From the NCBI GenBank assembly GCA_964618215.1, contig CAZTZE010000001.1, forward strand, positions 1 to 64,000: a DNA stretch of 64,000 nt, in the 5' to 3' direction. The DNA comes from CG2-30-58-95 sp964618215. GTDB taxonomy: Bacteria; Chloroflexota; Anaerolineae; Anaerolineales; Villigracilaceae. A program made the translations under genes and the position numbers. Of this stretch, positions 9,456 to 17,252 are shown one piece after another. The stretch's first letter is position 1. Each line of letters begins with the position of its first letter. The notes beneath the pieces were generated by a model. It was not told the DNA's origin and ran no database searches. It saw only the letters and a list, made by a program, of their open reading frames with translations.

Positions 9456-9906
9456 ATTCCTCCAGCAGCGCGTCAATTTTCTCGGCTGTCATCTGGCCGT
9501 ATAACTCGTCATTGACCTTGAGCGCGGGGGCGAGATCGCATGCCGCAAGGCACTCGACGACTTCCAGCGTAAATTTGCCGTCGGGCGTGGTCTCGCCTGG
9601 TTTAATCTTAAGCCATTTGGCAATATAGTCAATCATCGGTTCAGCCCCGCCGACCAGATAACAGGATAATCCCTCGCAGACCTGGATGCGGCACCTGCCC
9701 TGCGGCTCCAGTTTGAACAACGTGTAAAAACTGGCCGTGGAGCGCACCTGGCCTTCCGTCAGGTTTAGCCGGTCAGCCACGCGCCGGATGGCCTCAGGAC
9801 TCAGCCAGCCATATTGCTCCTGTGCGATGTAGAGCGCGGCCAGCATCATGGCGCGTTTTTTGGGATTTTCGATGGCAGGCGGGATCGTGGCCTTTGATTC
9901 GTCCAT
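9442..9906 (-). CDS. NuoE-like 2Fe-2S subunit
   Basis: A 154-residue thioredoxin-fold ferredoxin of the NuoE/HydC family. The N-terminal helical part (MLAALYIAQEQYGWLSPEAI, VRSTASFYTLF) is typical. The 2Fe-2S ligands are in CEGLSCYLVGG and VECLAACDLAP. It belongs with the NuoF-like gene 100 bp downstream and follows fdhA, from which octamer repeats separate it. Its last residues (RKE) and stop codon are encoded by the heptamer array. Confidence 0.93.
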   Translation of the reverse strand: MDESKATIPPAIENPKKRAMMLAALYIAQEQYGWLSPEAIRRVADRLNLTEGQVRSTASFYTLFKLEPQGRCRIQVCEGLSCYLVGGAEPMIDYIAKWLKIKPGETTPDGKFTLEVVECLAACDLAPALKVNDELYGQMTAEKIDALLEELRKE

Positions 9907-9920
9907 CTTTATGCCTTTGA

Positions 9921-10008
9921 GTCTGATAGTCTATGGTCTTCTAGTCTAATGGTCTTTCGGAGCGCCTATGAGACTATCAGACTATCAGACTATTCGACTA
10001 TTCGACTA
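9921..10008. repeat. Octamer-type arrays in inverted arms at the 3' end of fdhA
   Basis: The left arm (9921-9959) has degenerate 7-8-bp units beginning GTCT. The right arm (9972-10008) has GACTATCA, GACTATCA, GACTATTC, GACTATTC, GACTA. It is the same word family as at 4001-4166. The right arm contains the TAG stop codon of fdhA (9998-10000 on the complement). Confidence 0.88.
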
Positions 10009-12904
10009 CCTCAACTTTCACCGCGCAGACCTTGAACTCCGGTATCTTGGAAACCGGGTCGAGGGCGGCGATGGTCAGTTCGTTGACCGAGGCCTGCGGA
10101 AAGTGGAAGTTGCCATAGACCATACCGGGCGGGACGCGGTCGGTCACCTGGGCTTCGGCTTCGATGCTGCCGCGCCGCGATGTGACCCGCACGCGCTTGT
10201 TCCCGCCGCTTGCGCCCCGCACAGCGGGGTTCAAGCCTAGTTTCTCTGCATCTTCCTCGTTGACTTCGATGAGCGGCTGGGGATAGATTTCCAGCAGGCC
10301 CTTGGATCGCCGTGACATCTGCCCGCCGTGCCAGTGGTACAGCACGCGGCCGGTGCTTAGCACCATCGGGTACTCGTCGTCGGGCAGCTCGGCCGGGGGG
10401 AGGTGTTCGATGGGCATGAACTTGCCCAGCCCGCGGGTGAATTTGCCGACGTGCAGAATGGGCGTGCCGGGATGCTCGGCGGTCGGGCAGGGCCATTGCA
10501 AATGCTCGCCGCGCTCCAAGCGTTGATGGGTGATGCCGCCATAGGAAGGCGTCAGGGCGTTGATCTCATCCATGATTTGGGCGGTGTCACGATAATCCCA
10601 GCCAGCATACGGGCTATCTGCCATCTGCCATCCGCTATCTGCCATCTGCCATCCGCGATGAGCCAGCATCCGTTTCGCCAGTTCAGCCGTAACCCACCGA
10701 TCTTCACGCGCCTCGCCGGGCGGCTCGACGGCTTTTCGCACCATCTGCACGCGGCGCTCGGTGTTGGTGAAGGTGCCGCTCTTTTCAGCAAACGCGATGC
10801 CGGGCAGCAGCACATCCGCGTAAGCTGCGGTTTCGCTTTCGAAAAGTTCCTGCAGGATAATGAAATCACACTCTTCCAGGCAGCGGCGGAGGTGATTGGT
10901 ATCCGCGTCGCTCATCACCGGGTCTTCGCCCAGGATGTATAACGCGTGTGTCTTGCCTTCGAGGATGCCGGGGATCATCTCGGTGACGGTCATTCCGACT
11001 TTGTCGGAAAGGATGAAGGGTGAAGGATGAAGGATGTTTTCTTCAGCCTCTGTTTCATCCTTCCGCCTTCCGCCTTCATCCTTCAGAAGAAGCCCCCATG
11101 CTTTGGCAAACTTCTCTCGAACAGCCGGATCCGTTACGGGCTGATAACCGGGATACACATCCGGCAGGCCGCCCATGTCGCAGGCGCCCTGGACGTTGTT
11201 CTGGCCGCGCAGCGGATTCACGCCACCGCCCGCCACGCCCATGTTGCCGAGCAGCATTTGCAGGTTGGCGAGGTCCATTACATTGCGCACGCCGGTAATG
11301 TGCTGGGTGATGCCCATCGCCCACAGCACGGCCATCGGCTTGCTGGCGCCCATGATTTTGGCGGCCTGCTCGAGGTCCGCTACCGGAACGCCGGTGATTT
11401 CGGAGACCTTTTCGGGCAGGTACTGCATCACAGTCGCCTTGAACTCATCGAAGCCCTCCGTGCGGGAGGCGATAAATTCCTTATCCTCCCAGCCTTTTTC
11501 AAGGATGATGTGCATCAGCCCATTGAGCAGGGCAATATCTGTGCCGGGTTTGTGGCGAAGATGCAGGCTGGCGAAATCGGTGAGCGGAATGCGGCGCGGG
11601 TCGGCCACGATGAGCGTCGCGCCGCGCTGTTTGACCGCCTGGCGCAGGCGCATCCCGATGACCGGGTGCTGCTCGGTGGTGTTCGAGCCGATGACGAAGA
11701 AGGCCTGGGCGTTTTCAGCGATGTCGTCAATCGAGTTGGACATGGCGCCCGAACCGAAGGAAGTGGCCAGACCGGCCACAGTGCTGGAGTGTCAGAGACG
11801 GGCGCAGTGGTCTATGTTGTTCGTCCCGATCACCTGGCGGGTGAACTTGTTCATCAGGTAGTTTTCTTCGTTGGTGCATTTGGCTGAGGTGAGCACGCCA
11901 ATGGAATCTGAGCCATGTGTATCGCGGATATCGCCCAGTTTCTTGGCGGTAATGTCGAGGGCGGTGTCCCAATCCATCTCAACCCACTCCCACTGCTCAC
12001 TGTTCACTGATGACTGATCACTGATCACTGGTTTGGGGTTGCCCTCCAGCAGATACCTTCGCACCCTCGGCCTGGTCAACCGGTCGGGATGATGGACGTA
12101 GTCCCAGCCAAAACGTCCCTTGACGCACGTCCAGCCATGATTGGCCGGGCCGTTTGCGCCCTCGACGCGGATGATCTGGTTATCCCTGACGTGCAGGCTG
12201 AGTTTGCAGCCCACGCCGCAGTAGGAACAGATCGTTTCGACCTGCCTGACCTGCCAGGGCCGTCCCTGGCCGATGGACATCTTCGGCCAGAGAGCGCCGG
12301 TCGGGCAGACGGCCACGCACGAGCCGCAAAATTCGCACGAACTGTCCTGCATCGCGCCGTCGGCGCCAAAGCCGATGTAGGCGTTGAAACCACGATAGAA
12401 AACGCTGATCGCCTCCACGCCGTTGATGTGGGAACAGGCGCGCACGCAGCGGCGGCAGAGGATGCACTTGTTGCGCTCCACCTGGATGAACGGGCTGGAT
12501 GAGTCTATTGGGTAGTTATGTTGCTTGCCCTTGTAGCGGCTGTCCTTGATGCCATATTCGTAAGCCAGGTCTTGCAGCGTGCATTCGCCGGTGGCTTCGC
12601 AGGTCATGCAGTCCAGCGGGTGGTCGGAGATGAGCAGTTCCAGCGTAAATTTGCGCGATTCCACCACGCGCGGCGAGTGGGTCTGAATGATCAGTCCCTC
12701 AGTGGCCGGGAAGGTGCAGGCCGGCTGCAGGGCGCGCTGCTTTTCGATTTCCACCAGGCAGATGCGGCAGGCGCCATCCGGCGGCAGCGCCGGGTGTTCG
12801 CACAAGACCGGGATGTGGATGCCGGCGGCGCGGGCGGCTTGCAGGATGGTTTGGCCGGCGCGGGCTTGGATTGCTTGTCCGTTGATGGTCAGGTTTACGG
12901 TCAT
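9998..12904 (-). CDS. fdhA: Formate dehydrogenase alpha subunit, selenocysteine-containing, with NuoG-like N-terminus
   Basis: One 968-residue protein read through a UGA at 11792-11794 (residue 371). The N-terminus has a 2Fe-2S domain (CEHPALPPDGACRIC), a His/Cys cluster (HPLDCMTCEATGEC), two 4Fe-4S motifs (CILCRRCVRAC, CEFCGSCVAVC) and the molybdopterin-enzyme cluster CSYCGVGC. The catalytic stretch reads HCARL-U-HSSTVAGL, matching the Sec site of E. coli FdhF (ARV-U-HGPSVAGL). A hairpin with a GGUCU loop lies 18 nt after the UGA, the same spacing as in fdhF. It oxidises formate or reduces CO2 at a Mo/W-bis-pterin centre and passes electrons to the NuoE/F subunits. Three repeat-derived stretches are embedded in frame (10614-10655, 11009-11082, 11991-12032). 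The start at 12904 (MTVNLTINGQ) fits the family. Confidence 0.95.
10614..10655. repeat. In-frame six-heptamer array inside fdhA
   Basis: Six 7-bp units (CTATCTG CCATCTG CCATCCG, twice), 42 bp in all, with a 21-bp super-repeat. They encode a duplicated GWQMADS peptide in the C-terminal half of FdhA. The frame is preserved because 42 is divisible by three. Confidence 0.93.
11009..11082. repeat. Inverted heptamer array inside fdhA
   Basis: Four AAGGATG-type units (11009-11036) and four complementary TCATCCT/TCCGCCT units (11055-11082) flank an 18-bp spacer. They encode a charged stretch (KDEGGRRKDETEAEEN) that looks like a surface loop. The mRNA could form a strong hairpin here. Confidence 0.88.
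11763..11794 (-). promoter_or_regulatory. Bacterial SECIS element of fdhA (UGA plus hairpin)
   Basis: On the minus strand the UGA (11794-11792) is followed by 12 nt and then the hairpin GUGGCC-GGUCU-GGCCAC (11779-11763). The apical GGUCU loop lies 18 nt after the UGA. Bacterial SelB recognises a small hairpin with a guanine-rich loop at about this distance, and the loop sequence and spacing equal those of E. coli fdhF. Confidence 0.88.
11991..12032. repeat. In-frame six-heptamer array inside fdhA (N-terminal half)
   Basis: Six 7-bp units of CACTGAT type (CACTGCT, CACTGTT, CACTGAT, GACTGAT, CACTGAT, CACTGGT), exactly 42 bp. They encode about 14 polar residues (VISDQSSVNSEQ) between the 4Fe-4S/pterin entry region and the domain starting EWVEMDWD, where related enzymes have a short loop. 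Confidence 0.92.
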
Positions 12905-12959
12905 GCTGGATTTCTCCTTGCTTGAATCTTTATCGAACCTGTGATAGTATTATTTTAAC

Positions 12960-13271
12960 GTGAACGAGCGAGAATTCCTCATACAATTGGATTTGCCTGG
13001 CGTTATCATTCGGGTACGCTACCAAAAGGACCGCGGACGTATTCTCTGGTTTACAGTCCAATTGGAGGCTATTCTGGAAGAACGATGGTCTGCAATTACC
13101 CGTTATGACACTTCTCACGGCTTTGTTCACCGCGACGATATGCGGCCAAGCGGCGAACAATTCAAATCTGGGCCGTTGGTCTTTGCCTCGTATGAGGACG
13201 CTTTGAACTTTGCAATCCGCGACTTGCGGATAAACGCTCAATGGTATGTGGAAAGGTACAGCCAATGGTAA
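12960..13271 (+). CDS. Small conserved protein, first gene of a toxin-antitoxin-like pair (DUF7718-like)
   Basis: A 103-residue protein rich in aromatic and charged residues (WFTVQLEAILEERW, DTSHGFVHRDD, INAQWYVERYSQW). I link it tentatively to small DUF7718-type proteins found in pairs with a DUF5647-type partner. It lies opposite to, and inside, the formate dehydrogenase gene run. The next gene starts before this one stops (7-bp overlap), so the two are translated together. Its biochemical function is unknown; a toxin-antitoxin role is inferred from size, overlap and setting only. Confidence 0.6.
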   Translation: MNEREFLIQLDLPGVIIRVRYQKDRGRILWFTVQLEAILEERWSAITRYDTSHGFVHRDDMRPSGEQFKSGPLVFASYEDALNFAIRDLRINAQWYVERYSQW

Positions 13272-13564
13272 CTGTAACAGAAAAGAACTCGGCGTTTCAT
13301 GACAAACTCTTCGATTTGATCGAGCAGTTCAATCACTACGTCTTTTCGCACCCAGATGTTCTCGACGAATTGCCCGAGAAGGCGGCTCTTGTGCTTCTGG
13401 ATGCCGAAGACGAGGAGTTCAATCGGTGTAATATCGAGTTGGCAAAAAACAATCGCTACCCTGAGGATGTGCTGATTGTTTATGTTCGCATGACCAGACA
13501 GGTTCGCATGATTCAACAGATCGAGTGGACGCCTTCCATCGTCTCGTCGCCGCTTGCTGTGTAA
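13265..13564 (+). CDS. DUF5647-like small acidic protein, partner of the preceding gene
   Basis: A 99-residue acidic protein starting MVTVTEKNSAFHDKLFDLIE. The segment FNHYVFSHPDVLDELPEKAA and the D/E-rich middle (LLDAEDEEFNR) resemble the DUF5647 group. The start ATG at 13265 overlaps the previous stop. A rho-independent terminator follows at once. Its function is unknown. Confidence 0.65.
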   Translation: MVTVTEKNSAFHDKLFDLIEQFNHYVFSHPDVLDELPEKAALVLLDAEDEEFNRCNIELAKNNRYPEDVLIVYVRMTRQVRMIQQIEWTPSIVSSPLAV

Positions 13565-13591
13565 ATGCCATCCAATTTCAAAGTAATGGGT

Positions 13592-13622
13592 CGGGAGGCG
13601 CAGGCTTCCCGATTTTCTTTTT
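13592..13622 (+). terminator. Rho-independent terminator of the small gene pair
   Basis: The stem TCGGGAGGC / GCTTCCCGA with a GCAG loop is followed by TTTTCTTTTT on the plus strand. It would stop transcripts of the 12960-13564 pair and end exactly where the converging NuoF-like gene ends. Confidence 0.8.
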
Positions 13623-15558
13623 ACTTTGGCGCTACCGCCTCAGCAAGTTCCTCTTTTTTCAAAGGAATGACTTCGATCGCGCCCAGGTTGCAGACGCGGT
13701 AACACTCGCCGCACTGGATGCACTTGAGATGGTCAATCACGTGCGGCTTTTTCTTTTCGCCGCTGATCGCGCCATCCGGGCAGGCTTTCAGGCACAACCC
13801 GCAGCCGGGGCAGTTGGCTTCGATAATCTCGTAAGCGAACAACCCCTGGCAGGCGCCGGCCGGGCAGAATTTATCCTGGATGTGCGCTTCATATTCCTGG
13901 CGGAAAAAGCGCAGCGCCGACATGACCGGTCCCGGTGTCAGTTGCCCCAAGGCGCACAGCGAGCCTTCTTTCATGTTGCCCGAGATGTACTCGATTTCGT
14001 CCAGGTCTTCCGGCTTTCCGTGGCCCTCGCTTATGCGCGTCAGCGTTTCCAACATGCGCTGCCCGCCGATGCGGCACGGCACGCACTTGCCGCACGATTC
14101 GGCCGAAGCGAAGGTCAGGAAATACTTGGCGAATTCGACCATGCAGGTATCCTGATCCACCACGATCATGCCGCCGGAGCCCATCGTCGCGCCGGCTTCG
14201 GTGAGCGAGTCGAAGTCCACCGGTGTATCCAGCGCACTTTCGGGCAGGCAACCGCCCAAAGGTCCGCCGGTTTGAACTGCTTTGAAGTGCTTGTTGCGCG
14301 GTGTCCCGCCGCCGACATCGTAGATGATTTCGCGCAGGGTGATGCCCATCGGCACTTCGATCAGGCCGGTGTTTTTGATTTTGCCGGTCAGCGCGAAAAC
14401 CGCCGTGCCGGGCGAGCCGGATGTGCCGATGTTGCTGAACCATTCCGCCCCGTTCAGGATGATTTGCGGCGTCATGCCGTAGCTTTTGACGTTATTGACA
14501 TTGGACGGCTTGCCCCATAGCCCCGAAACGGCCGGAAACGGCGGCCGCGGGCGCGGTTCGCCGCGCCGCCCCTCGATGGAGGCGATCAGCGCCGTCTCCT
14601 CGCCGCAGACGAACGCCCCGGCGCCTTCCTTGATGTGCAGTTCAAAGGAAAAACCGTTTCCCAGAATGTTCCCGCCCAGCAGGCTGTGTTCGTGCGCCTG
14701 GGCAATGGCTTTTTCCAAACGGGCAATCGCCAGCGGATATTCGGCGCGGCAGTAAATGTAACCTTCCTGCGCGCCGATGGCGTATGCCGCGATGGTCATC
14801 CCCTCGATGACCGAATGCGGGTCGCCCTCCAGGACAGATCGGTCCATGAACGCGCCGGGGTCGCCCTCGTCGGCGTTGCAGATGACGTATTTCGGGCTGC
14901 CTTTCGCCCGGCGGCAGAATTCCCATTTGACGCCGGTCTGGAAGCCGGCCCCGCCGCGTCCGCGCAGGCCAGAATCCTTCATCTCGCTGATGACATCCTC
15001 GGGCGTCATGGCGGTCAACGCCTTGCCCAGGGCGCGGTAGCCGTCGGCGGCGATGTATTCATGGATGCTTTCCGGGTCAATCATGCCGCAGTTTTTCAGG
15101 GCAATGCGCACCTGCTTGCGGTAGAAGGGCAGTTCGGCGTAGGGCGGCAGGCCCGGCTCGATGGCTTGCGCTTCAGGTGGCGCGCCGTCCACCGGTAATT
15201 GCCCCATCGCCCACTTGGGAATTATCTGGCCGTTGAGCAGATGTTCTTCGATCAGGCGGGGAATCATATCCGGCTTGACATTGGCGTAGGTCACGCGCGG
15301 GCGGCCGGGCAGTTGAATATCCACCAGCGGCTCCTTGACGCACATGCCGATGCAGCCAACACCCATTACCTCGGCCTCGATCTGGCGGGTGGACAGTTCC
15401 TGGCGGATGGCCTGGGCCACTTCCCCCGCGCCGGCGGCCAGCCCGCAGGTGCCTGTGCCGACGTAAATGATCGGGCGCGCGTTCCGGCGCGCTTCCCTGG
15501 CCTGTTGCGCGGTTGCGTGGAGGCGGGTAAGGTCTTCGACGTTTTTCAATTCGGGCAT
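13621..15558 (-). CDS. HydB/NuoF-type diaphorase subunit with N-terminal 2Fe-2S and C-terminal 2x4Fe-4S domains
   Basis: A 645-residue protein starting MPELKNVEDL at 15558, with a GGAGG ribosome-binding site just upstream. The N-terminal thioredoxin-like ferredoxin domain has cysteines in GTGTCGLAAG and GVGCIGMCVK. The NuoF core has GRGGAGFQTGVKW, GAGAFVCGEETA and ESCGKCVPCRIGG. The C-terminus has two ferredoxin motifs, CPGCGLCLKACP and CIQCGECYRVC. This layout is that of HydB/HylB subunits in NAD(P)-linked, often electron-bifurcating, hydrogenases and formate dehydrogenases. It lies 22 bp after the NuoE-like gene at 15581-16048. Confidence 0.93.
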   Translation of the reverse strand: MPELKNVEDLTRLHATAQQAREARRNARPIIYVGTGTCGLAAGAGEVAQAIRQELSTRQIEAEVMGVGCIGMCVKEPLVDIQLPGRPRVTYANVKPDMIPRLIEEHLLNGQIIPKWAMGQLPVDGAPPEAQAIEPGLPPYAELPFYRKQVRIALKNCGMIDPESIHEYIAADGYRALGKALTAMTPEDVISEMKDSGLRGRGGAGFQTGVKWEFCRRAKGSPKYVICNADEGDPGAFMDRSVLEGDPHSVIEGMTIAAYAIGAQEGYIYCRAEYPLAIARLEKAIAQAHEHSLLGGNILGNGFSFELHIKEGAGAFVCGEETALIASIEGRRGEPRPRPPFPAVSGLWGKPSNVNNVKSYGMTPQIILNGAEWFSNIGTSGSPGTAVFALTGKIKNTGLIEVPMGITLREIIYDVGGGTPRNKHFKAVQTGGPLGGCLPESALDTPVDFDSLTEAGATMGSGGMIVVDQDTCMVEFAKYFLTFASAESCGKCVPCRIGGQRMLETLTRISEGHGKPEDLDEIEYISGNMKEGSLCALGQLTPGPVMSALRFFRQEYEAHIQDKFCPAGACQGLFAYEIIEANCPGCGLCLKACPDGAISGEKKKPHVIDHLKCIQCGECYRVCNLGAIEVIPLKKEELAEAVAPK

Positions 15559-15580
15559 GATAGCTTTCCTCCAGCGCCTT

Positions 15581-16048
15581 TTATTCGAGATGCTGAAGAG
15601 CATCAACCAGGCGTTGCGTCTCGGTCTGGCCGTACACTTTATCGTCCACGGTCGCGATGGGTGCCAGCCCGCACGAGCCGAGGCAGTAGACAATTTCGAG
15701 CGAATATTTGTAATCCGGGTCGCTGTTTCCGGGAGCCAGGTTCAGCGCCTTTTCGAGTCCGTCCACGATTCTCGGCGCGCCGCGCACATGGCAGGCCGTG
15801 CCGTCGCAGACCTTGACCAGATGCCGCCCGCGTCGCTTCAAATGGAACTGGGCATAGAAGGTCGCCACGCCGTACAACCGGCTGAGCGGGATGCCCGCCT
15901 TCTTGGAAATGGCCTGCAAAATCTCTTTGGGCAGGTAACCATATACGTCTTGTGCGCGCTGCAAAATGGGGATGACGGTGTCTTTTCGTCCCTTGAATTC
16001 ATCCAGGATTTTATCGAGCGGTGCAAAATCAAGCGCCGGTGCGGTCAT
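15581..16048 (-). CDS. HydC/NuoE-type 2Fe-2S subunit
   Basis: A 155-residue NuoE-family protein. The start MTAPALDFAP at 16048 is chosen for its GGAGG ribosome-binding site. The family pattern is clear: ILQRAQDVYGYLP, ATFYAQFHLK and 2Fe-2S ligands in CDGTACHVRG and VYCLGSCGLAP. It pairs with the large HydB-like subunit just downstream and comes before fdhA in the gene order. Confidence 0.93.
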   Translation of the reverse strand: MTAPALDFAPLDKILDEFKGRKDTVIPILQRAQDVYGYLPKEILQAISKKAGIPLSRLYGVATFYAQFHLKRRGRHLVKVCDGTACHVRGAPRIVDGLEKALNLAPGNSDPDYKYSLEIVYCLGSCGLAPIATVDDKVYGQTETQRLVDALQHLE

Positions 16049-16159
16049 ACATGCTCCTCCAGTGACGGTCTTTTTCAAAAGTGTATCCCTGCATTGGAAG
16101 GGCGTCAAATACCGAATGTCACTTTGGGTGATGATGGTTGTAAACAAACTGGGGGGGGC

Positions 16160-16205
16160 GTGATGAGTGATGAGTGACTTATCACTCATCACTCACATCA
16201 CTCAT
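16160..16205. repeat. Inverted heptamer array at the 3' end of fdhD
   Basis: Units GTGATGA GTGATGA GTGACTT (16160-16180) face ATCACTC ATCACTC and related words. The array encodes the last residues of FdhD (MSDVSDE) and its TGA stop (16182-16184). Confidence 0.88.
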
Positions 16206-16979
16206 TATTATTCTCTCTTCATGCGCGTACACATTGAACCTGTCTCGCCGTGCATACCCGATCAACGTGACATCCCACGCCTCCGCCATCTCGATTGACA
16301 GTGAGGATGGTGAAGTACGTGAGATCAACACGCTCGCGCCCAGCCGCGCCGCCTTTTGCAGCATCTCCGAACTGATGCGCCCGGTGGTCAGCAGGATGCG
16401 CTCGTCCGGCCAGATATTTTCCATCAAGCAGCGCCCGGCGATTTTATCCAGCGTATTATGGCGGCCAATATCCTCGGCTGCAATCAAAATCTTCTCGCCA
16501 TCCGAGAGCGCCGACGTATGCACACCGCCGGTCTCGCGGTAAAGTTCCTGCGACGAAAGCAGCATATCTGACAGGCGACATATCTGTTCCGGCGTATATT
16601 CTACCCTCCGCCCTCCTCCCTCTGCCCTCTGCCCTCCGCCATCAGCCACTTGCTCCACCGCCGTCACCCCCCCCGTACATCCCGAAGTCCGCTTCCAATG
16701 GGTGGGTTGCGCGGCCTCGTGGGTCAACCACACGTCCACGTTGTCGCCGTGCTCGCAGAGGCGCGCTTCGGCCACCTCGGCCCGGCTGCTGATCACGCCC
16801 TCGTTATACAGGAAGCCAATTGCCAGCGCTTCGAGATTCAGCGGTGTGCACATAAACGTCAGCCAGGCCTCGTTGTTGACCGTCAACGCGATGGGCGCCT
16901 CGCGGAGGACGCCGGTCTCGGTCTGCCTGGAAACGCCGTTTTCGTAACGATAAACATGGATACGATTGTCTGTTGCCAT
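16182..16979 (-). CDS. fdhD: FdhD sulfurtransferase for formate dehydrogenase maturation
   Basis: A 265-residue FdhD family protein. FdhD passes sulfur from a cysteine desulfurase to the Mo/W-bis-pterin cofactor and is needed for FdhA activity. Family signatures are visible: LREAPIALTVN, ALAIGFLYNEGVI, RTSGCTGG (the loop cysteine), IAAEDIGRHNTLDKI and TTGRISSEML. It is the first gene of the formate dehydrogenase set. A six-heptamer array (16604-16645) adds a Gly/Arg/Glu-rich stretch in the middle, just after the active-site loop, and the C-terminus comes from another repeat array. Confidence 0.95.
   Translation of the reverse strand: MATDNRIHVYRYENGVSRQTETGVLREAPIALTVNNEAWLTFMCTPLNLEALAIGFLYNEGVISSRAEVAEARLCEHGDNVDVWLTHEAAQPTHWKRTSGCTGGVTAVEQVADGGGQRAEGGGRRVEYTPEQICRLSDMLLSSQELYRETGGVHTSALSDGEKILIAAEDIGRHNTLDKIAGRCLMENIWPDERILLTTGRISSEMLQKAARLGASVLISRTSPSSLSIEMAEAWDVTLIGYARRDRFNVYAHEERIIMSDVSDE
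16604..16645. repeat. In-frame six-heptamer array inside fdhD
   Basis: Six 7-bp units (CCCTCCG, CCCTCCT, CCCTCTG, CCCTCTG, CCCTCCG, CCATCAG), exactly 42 bp. They encode about 14 residues (ADGGGQRAEGGGRR) and keep the frame. This is the third six-unit coding array in the window. Confidence 0.92.
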
Positions 16980-16992
16980 ATTCTCTACCTAT

Positions 16993-17193
16993 TAGTATTA
17001 CAGCGCAATGTTCTGGAAAAACTCTTTAGCGTGTCACCCTGAGGGCGCGTTCTTTGCGCCCGAAGGGTCTCCACGCCGCAAAACGGAGATTCTTCGCACC
17101 CGGAAGAGCGCCAGGTGCTCACATCGTCCCGATGTCCTTCGAGAGAATGACATGTTACCAGGATCACTTTAACAACTTTGCGCTGTAATATTA
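16993..17193. mobile_element. MITE-like element, copy 1
   Basis: A non-coding element of about 200 bp with terminal inverted repeats TARTATTACAGCGCAA. Its interior (TGTCACCCTGAGGGCGCG, GGGTCTCCACGCCG, GAGAATGACATGTT) matches copy 2 at 30445-30674 in the opposite orientation. TA dinucleotides at the outer ends would fit an IS630/mariner-type parent; that is an inference. It lies between fdhD and the first LysM gene. Confidence 0.88.
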
Positions 17194-17252
17194 GTGTGGG
17201 CTGATTGTAGCAGATATACCCCCGCAATCAAAGGATATGCTAAAATCCTGGC

